Assembly: GCF_033100135.1 (NCBI RefSeq)
Contig: NZ_CP136920.1
Location: 1,116,001 to 1,180,000 of the forward strand
From: Rubellicoccus peritrichatus
GTDB lineage: Bacteria; Verrucomicrobiota; Verrucomicrobiia; Opitutales; Cerasicoccaceae
Length of the DNA: 64,000 bases
Direction of reading: 5' to 3'
Within the stretch, counting starts at the first letter, position 1. Every line of letters begins with the position of its first letter. Below, one piece after another: positions 59,913 through 64,000 of the stretch. Both the position numbers and the translations under genes were made by a program. A model generated the notes under the pieces. That model worked only from the letters and a program-made list of their open reading frames with translations. It did not search any database and was not told the origin of the DNA.

Positions 59913-61335
59913 GAATTTCAAAGCCCCAATGACCACCTATGTTTAAAAAATGCCCAACTCCGGCACTATCTACCGAAAAAAGATAGCTCCATGCTTTCCA
60001 AGTTACAGGGTTATCTTTTGTTGCACTTGTAACAAAACGGCTTGGACGATCACTAAGAGTATTCGAGGGCTGTTCATTTGCTCTCGAATAGTAAGGTGCA
60101 TTGTTGCTAGGCCCATCCAAAACGAGGCCAGCTGGACTGTCATTTGTTCCTACGTTTGAATCTCTGATTTGCACCCAACGAAGATTACCATTTAAAATTG
60201 ATGTAGTGGCACTTGAATTGATGACGACTCCTCCTAAAGGAACACCATTTTCTCCAGTCTCGGTAGATGGCGAAAAATTTGAAGTATTAATCTGGGCGAC
60301 ATTACTAAAGCTAGTAGATAACTGTAAGTTGTAGCTCTGAATTAAATTCTGATGCGCTTGCGGCATTGAAGTAATCTGGCCGCCTGACATTGCTTTTACT
60401 TCATAATCAGCTCCCTGATAAGGCACTGTTAGATTACCAACTTCAGTCCATAGTCCCAGCGGATCCAGCCCACTTGTTGGCACAGGTGCGTAATAGTGCT
60501 GGTTCGATCCATCGGGGAATCCGGATGGGTCGTAAGTCATCCAGCGGTTGACGTCGGTGCGGTAATTACGGTAAGGGAAAACGTAGGCGCCGAGGTCGTT
60601 ATCATAGGGTTTGCCTGTAAAGCGTGGTTGGTCTAGGCCGGAGCGGAGCTCGACATCCAGGCTTTCACCAAAGGGTGTTACATTGCCGGCGGTATAGCTG
60701 GCGTTTGCGCCATCACGCGAGTAGCTGGCCAGAGTATTGCCGAGGTAATCGTTCTCCATATAATTGACTTTATTACCAGAGGCATCAAAGGCGACAATTG
60801 GCACACCACCGGAGATGTGAGGCTCGTTGATGTAACGTTCGTTACCACGAGCGACCAGAGCCAGGCCATCCCAAGCCCATTTTTCCATGCCGCCCTTGGT
60901 TTCCTTGGCTACTAACATACCTGATGGAGAATAGTGAAAGCGTGCTTTGTGTCCATTCCTGTTTACGGAGATAACCTTGTCGAGATAGCCGTATTGGTAT
61001 TCGGCGATGGTAGTGTCACCCATGCGTTCACGTATGAGGCGACCAGCACCGTCATAGTCAAATTCTGTAATCCCCGAGGGATCCATCCGGTTGACGAGCT
61101 GGTTGGCCTTGTCGTAGGACATGCGAGTGCTTTGACCACCAACAGTTTTTTCAATCAAATTGCCGGAGGCATCGTAGGAATAAGTCTGAGAGAGATCAGG
61201 ACGATCTGTAACTTTGACAGCAGACAAACGTCCAAGCGCGTCGTATTCGTAGTTTTCTTCAATAGTGAGCCCTTGAAGGGTCAAAGCAGTGCATATTCCG
61301 CCGACGGTGGTGTATAGTGTTTTCCGTAGGTTCAT
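59902..61335 (-). CDS. Short RHS-repeat protein, copy 1
   Basis: 477 residues. A signal-like N-terminus (MNLRKTLYTTVGGICTALTLQ) is followed by YD repeats (YEYDALGRLSAV; YSYDASGNLIEK; FDYDGAGRLIRE) and the RHS core end (RFTGKPYDNDLGAYVFPYRNYRTDVNRWMTYDPSGF … GLDPLGLW). After that, a variable tip of about 180 residues differs from copy 2. The core is much shorter than usual RHS shells, so toxin encapsulation is doubtful. The tip has no recognised enzyme motif. Confidence 0.88.
   Translation of the reverse strand: MNLRKTLYTTVGGICTALTLQGLTIEENYEYDALGRLSAVKVTDRPDLSQTYSYDASGNLIEKTVGGQSTRMSYDKANQLVNRMDPSGITEFDYDGAGRLIRERMGDTTIAEYQYGYLDKVISVNRNGHKARFHYSPSGMLVAKETKGGMEKWAWDGLALVARGNERYINEPHISGGVPIVAFDASGNKVNYMENDYLGNTLASYSRDGANASYTAGNVTPFGESLDVELRSGLDQPRFTGKPYDNDLGAYVFPYRNYRTDVNRWMTYDPSGFPDGSNQHYYAPVPTSGLDPLGLWTEVGNLTVPYQGADYEVKAMSGGQITSMPQAHQNLIQSYNLQLSTSFSNVAQINTSNFSPSTETGENGVPLGGVVINSSATTSILNGNLRWVQIRDSNVGTNDSPAGLVLDGPSNNAPYYSRANEQPSNTLSDRPSRFVTSATKDNPVTWKAWSYLFSVDSAGVGHFLNIGGHWGFEIHEL
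60450..61335. repeat. RHS core duplication, copy 1
   Basis: About 885 bases encoding the N-terminus to the DPxG motif, closely matching 62770-63654 without indels. Only the tips downstream differ, the sign of recombination or duplication at the core boundary. Confidence 0.8.
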
Positions 61336-61617
61336 GATGATGGATTTATTTGTTTGATTCAGTTAGATTGGGGCAGTGATTGGAATATCAAAAATAAATG
61401 TAACTTCCTTTGTCCAGATAAAAATAGTATCTGGATTGGGATTTGAAATGATTGAAACATTGAAATCCCCTTTCTAGGGGTTTATTGCATTATGATCCCT
61501 CAAATACCAGGGCTAGCGGACATTTAAGGATTCCACTTTTCTTCATCATTAAGCGTCATTAAGCGATTTGCAACTAAGTTAGCAGTCTTTGCCAAGCAAT
61601 CTGAATGTTCATTCACC
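61336..61617. other. Upstream region of RHS copy 1
   Basis: No gene supported. It includes a perfect 7-base inverted repeat TCCAGAT/ATCTGGA (61413-61435). Short parts resemble the region upstream of copy 2, so the duplication extended into the promoter region. Confidence 0.4.
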
Positions 61618-61812
61618 CTAGGGTATTGTGCTGACCACATGATATCCTTGATCAGGGATTTGTATGGCCCGGCGATTGAGCCGGCCGCTTTCGTCCGATA
61701 GGTAACAAATTGCTTTTATCTCTTCATCCTTGGGACCGCGACTAATCATTGAAATAGGACAATCCTGATTGCTATCGCTATGCCCGCAATGCTGGTGCCC
61801 ACCGATTCTCAA
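61618..61812 (-). pseudogene. Decayed 3' end of a YD-repeat gene
   Basis: The minus strand encodes SRGPKDEEIKAICYLSDESGRLNRRAIQIPD, closely similar to the gene end at 63853-64000. The original stop after IPD is gone and the 5' part is lost. It marks the boundary of the ancestral tandem unit. Confidence 0.7.
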
Positions 61813-61879
61813 AGAGCACGTTTAGACCATTCACTTTGAGACTATGATTTTCCTACTCTACAGATGTCTATTTAGTGCG

Positions 61880-62404
61880 CTATTCAGTTCTGTAAGCAAC
61901 AATATAGATGGGAACTGATTCAGTTTCTGTACTCTCATTTGTTAGGTTAGACAAAGCAACCAGTTGTCCGCGTGCAATATTGACGCTTGATTCAGTTTCT
62001 GTGCTTTGCCCTCCACTATTTTCAGCGCTGCGAATTTTTCCTTTAAAATTAAGACTTTGTTTGTTCATTTCAGTATATCCATCGACATGAATTGAGGCTG
62101 TTTGTGATGATGCAGTAACATCGATCTTTCCCGTGATGTTTTGCACAATGGATACCTGAACTTTCATGACTCCCTTTTCTTCGGTAATGACTCCGAAGAT
62201 TAATTTGTCTTTTGCAATATTCAGAGGTTTTGATACCTCATTGATAATGGCTGTCTTTAATGACTCGTCTAAATTAGCTATCTTTTTAGAGTAATCTTCT
62301 ATTAATGCTTGCAAATCTGAATTGACTTCACCTTTTAGGTTCCCGGCTATCATCGCCAGGATTGTCAATTGTAGTGATAATAAATATTTTATGTGAAACT
62401 TCAT
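61880..62404 (-). CDS. Exported protein downstream of the second RHS gene
   Basis: 174 residues with a signal peptide (MKFHIKYLLSLQLTILAMIAG), overlapping the RHS stop by four bases (ATGA). Helical in the first half, strand-rich in the second (SQTASIHVDGYTEMNKQSLNF); no domain known. It holds the same position as the 59313-59912 gene after copy 1 but the sequence is unrelated, so the pair tip and partner seem to change together. Confidence 0.68.
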   Translation of the reverse strand: MKFHIKYLLSLQLTILAMIAGNLKGEVNSDLQALIEDYSKKIANLDESLKTAIINEVSKPLNIAKDKLIFGVITEEKGVMKVQVSIVQNITGKIDVTASSQTASIHVDGYTEMNKQSLNFKGKIRSAENSGGQSTETESSVNIARGQLVALSNLTNESTETESVPIYIVAYRTE

Positions 62405-63654
62405 TTTTCTACCTTGTAAGTGCCATTGGTGGCATCATTGAAGGCTTTTGTTGCAATCTGCAGTGATTTGACGCTTGAGGAGAATGTATAATCCCCTTCA
62501 TTACGAGCTGCAGTTAAAAATCCTGTTCCATTTTTAGTTGTAGTGTTTCCGTTACTTGGAACCGTAACTGTACTCGTGGTTCTAAACTTATCGCTTCCTG
62601 ATTGAATCACGAATTCAAACTGTGCAAAAAAGCTTCCAGTGTCTCCTTGATCACGAGTGACAGTTATTGTGTAACCGCCGATGTGCTGAACATTAATGCT
62701 GGATGCGCCGTTCAGCTCCAGTGTTTTCTTGTCCGGGGCACCAACCGAAGTGGAGGCGGAAACTGTCCATTTACCAGTGGGATCAATTTCGATCGTCGGA
62801 ATCGGTGCGTAATAATGCTGATTAGGTCCGTCAGGAAACCCTGATGGGTCGTATGTCATCCAGCGCGCGACATCGGTGCGGTAGTTGCGATAGGGAAAAA
62901 CATAGGCACCGAGGTCTTTGTCGTAGGGCTTGCCAGTGAAGCGCGGTTGGTCGAGACCGGATCGGAGCTCAGCATCAAGACTTTCGCCAAAGGGGGTTAC
63001 ATTACCTGCAGTGTAGGTGGCATTGGCGCCATCACGTGCGTAGGTGGCCAGAGTATTGCCAAGGTAATCGTTTTCCATGTAATTGACTTCGCTGCCGGAA
63101 GTATCGAACGCAACTACAGGCACACCACCGGAGATATGGGGCTCATTGATGTAGCGCTCGTTACCACGTGCGGCGAGAGCCATCCCATCCCAAGCCCATT
63201 TTTCCATGCCGCCTTTGGTTTCCTTGGCTACTAACATACCTGATGGAGAATAGTGAAAGCGTGCTTCGTGTCCATTTCTGTTTACGGAGACGACTTTGTC
63301 GAGATAACCGTACTGGTATTCGACTATGGTGGTATTGCCGATACGTTCACGGATTAGGCGACCAGCGCCATCATAGTCAAATTCTGTGATCCCGGCGGCA
63401 TCTATTCGACTGACGAGCTGGTTGGCCTTGTCATAGGTCATGCGAGTAGATTGACTACCAATGGCTTTCTCGATCAAATTGCCGGAAGCGTCATAAGCGT
63501 AGGCCTGAGAGAGGTCAGGACGGCCTGCCACTTTTACTGCAGACAAACGCCCAAGCGCATCATATTCGTAGTTTTCCTCAATGGTGATGCCCTGGAGTGT
63601 CAAGGCGCCGCAAATTCCGCCGATAGCTATGCTAAGTGTTTTCCGTAGGTTCAT
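62401..63654 (-). CDS. Short RHS-repeat protein, copy 2
   Basis: 417 residues, with the core nearly identical to copy 1 as far as IDPTGKW. The tip (about 120 residues, TVSASTSVGAPDKKTLELNG…) is unlike that of copy 1 and rich in Thr and Ser. The 3' end is coupled to the small exported gene by ATGA. As with copy 1, the short length argues against a classical shell. Confidence 0.88.
   Translation of the reverse strand: MNLRKTLSIAIGGICGALTLQGITIEENYEYDALGRLSAVKVAGRPDLSQAYAYDASGNLIEKAIGSQSTRMTYDKANQLVSRIDAAGITEFDYDGAGRLIRERIGNTTIVEYQYGYLDKVVSVNRNGHEARFHYSPSGMLVAKETKGGMEKWAWDGMALAARGNERYINEPHISGGVPVVAFDTSGSEVNYMENDYLGNTLATYARDGANATYTAGNVTPFGESLDAELRSGLDQPRFTGKPYDKDLGAYVFPYRNYRTDVARWMTYDPSGFPDGPNQHYYAPIPTIEIDPTGKWTVSASTSVGAPDKKTLELNGASSINVQHIGGYTITVTRDQGDTGSFFAQFEFVIQSGSDKFRTTSTVTVPSNGNTTTKNGTGFLTAARNEGDYTFSSSVKSLQIATKAFNDATNGTYKVEK
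62770..63654. repeat. RHS core duplication, copy 2
   Basis: Matches 60450-61335 along the full core with no length change, judged from identical spacing of shared landmarks. The divergence begins at the DPxG motif. Confidence 0.8.
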
Positions 63655-63852
63655 GATGGATTTTATAGTTTAGATTCAGTTATGATAGGGCAGTATCAAT
63701 ATATTAAGAATAGATAAGAATAATCTTGTCCAGGGAAAAATTCGGTATAATTGAGAATTAATCCAAAAGAAATGATGCAACCGTTTTATTTTAGGGCTGC
63801 TACCTTATGCCCCCTAAAATAATAGGGGATAGTAGTTATTAACCTAATACCT

Positions 63853-64000
63853 TCAATCAGGGATATGTATAGTTCGGCGATTGAGCCGACCGCTTTCATC
63901 CCATAAGTAATGAATAGCTTTGAGCTCTTCGCCCTTGGGCCCTCGACTGACAATGGAAGCAAGACGATCCATCTCATTATAGCCGTAATCGATCGTGACA
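63853..64000 (-). CDS. YD-repeat/RHS-like protein, 5' part outside window
   Basis: The last 48 codons before the TGA at 63853-63855: TIDYGYNEMDRLASIVSRGP, then ELKAIHYLWDESGRLNRR and IHIPD. The YGYNEMDRL segment is a YD repeat. The gene continues beyond the right edge. A decayed copy of the same end lies at 61618-61812, so this gene, the RHS core gene and the small exported gene form the repeated unit. Confidence 0.75.
   Translation of the reverse strand, partial: VTIDYGYNEMDRLASIVSRGPKGEELKAIHYLWDESGRLNRRTIHIPD

Noticed and set aside
59902-63654. Reading the RHS tips as known toxins
   Set aside because: No nuclease, deaminase or ADP-ribosyltransferase motif is visible in either tip; calling a toxin type would be invention.
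63786-63977. Minus-strand frame of 63 residues
   Set aside because: Another frame over the same bases encodes the YD-repeat end with DESGRLNRR-type sequence, supported by the decayed copy at 61618-61812.
1-64000. CRISPR array
   Set aside because: No set of regularly spaced direct repeats was seen; the only direct repeats are the attachment sites, the paired TTGTAACC motifs and the RHS duplication.

Overview
The window looks like a chromosomal segment of a marine-type Verrucomicrobiota bacterium, probably class Opitutia. This is judged from the combination of exosortase/PEP-CTERM components, a TAT-exported Gfo/Idh oxidoreductase paired with a TIM-barrel epimerase, a GH116 glycosidase with AraC regulators, a von Willebrand A/HEAT/DUF4159/TPR operon, a kelch-SSS transporter fusion and an OlsF-like acyltransferase. 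No 16S gene is present, so the placement is inference.

Layout. 1-5617: a partial Fur/PerR-type regulator with its operator, then an exosortase-linked EpsI protein and polysaccharide genes (DegT aminotransferase, polyprenyl-phosphate sugar-1-phosphate transferase, PglF-like 4,6-dehydratase) that together could make and load a bacillosamine-type amino sugar. 5636-15155 (minus): one long operon of VWA, HEAT, DUF4159, two TPR proteins and an ExbB/TolQ-type channel. 15334-23142: sugar catabolism, with oxidoreductase and epimerase, two AraC regulators (one membrane-bound) and GH116. 23197-31878: tRNA-Arg(CCU) and an 8.6-kb integrated element. 31986-36235: a lipoprotein, a PEP-CTERM protein, a decayed REP-associated transposase and a pair of exported paralogues. 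36236-58898: ordinary chromosome (plsX, rpmF, ArsC/Spx-like, UDPGP pyrophosphorylase, VWA protein, two-component system, aroK, thioesterase, DoxX, kelch-SSS symporter, subtilase, GPP34 protein, Ca/Na antiporter, phosphatase, Ski2-like helicase, OlsF-like enzyme). 59189-64000: a tandemly duplicated cluster of mini-RHS genes with changing C-terminal tips, small exported partners and decayed fragments.

The most interesting region is the integrated element. It carries a tyrosine integrase, an excisionase-like protein, an HUH rolling-circle Rep and a small overlapping gene, followed after a strong terminator by an AT-rich three-gene cargo: a SIR2-type NADase with intact catalytic Asn and His, a 960-residue protein without recognisable domains, and a 262-residue protein of unknown family. 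The tight spacing, the SIR2 effector and the mobile context suggest an undescribed antiphage system. The element is also unusual in using the 5' half of the tRNA gene as its attachment site, so that the element now supplies that half of the tRNA and its upstream region.
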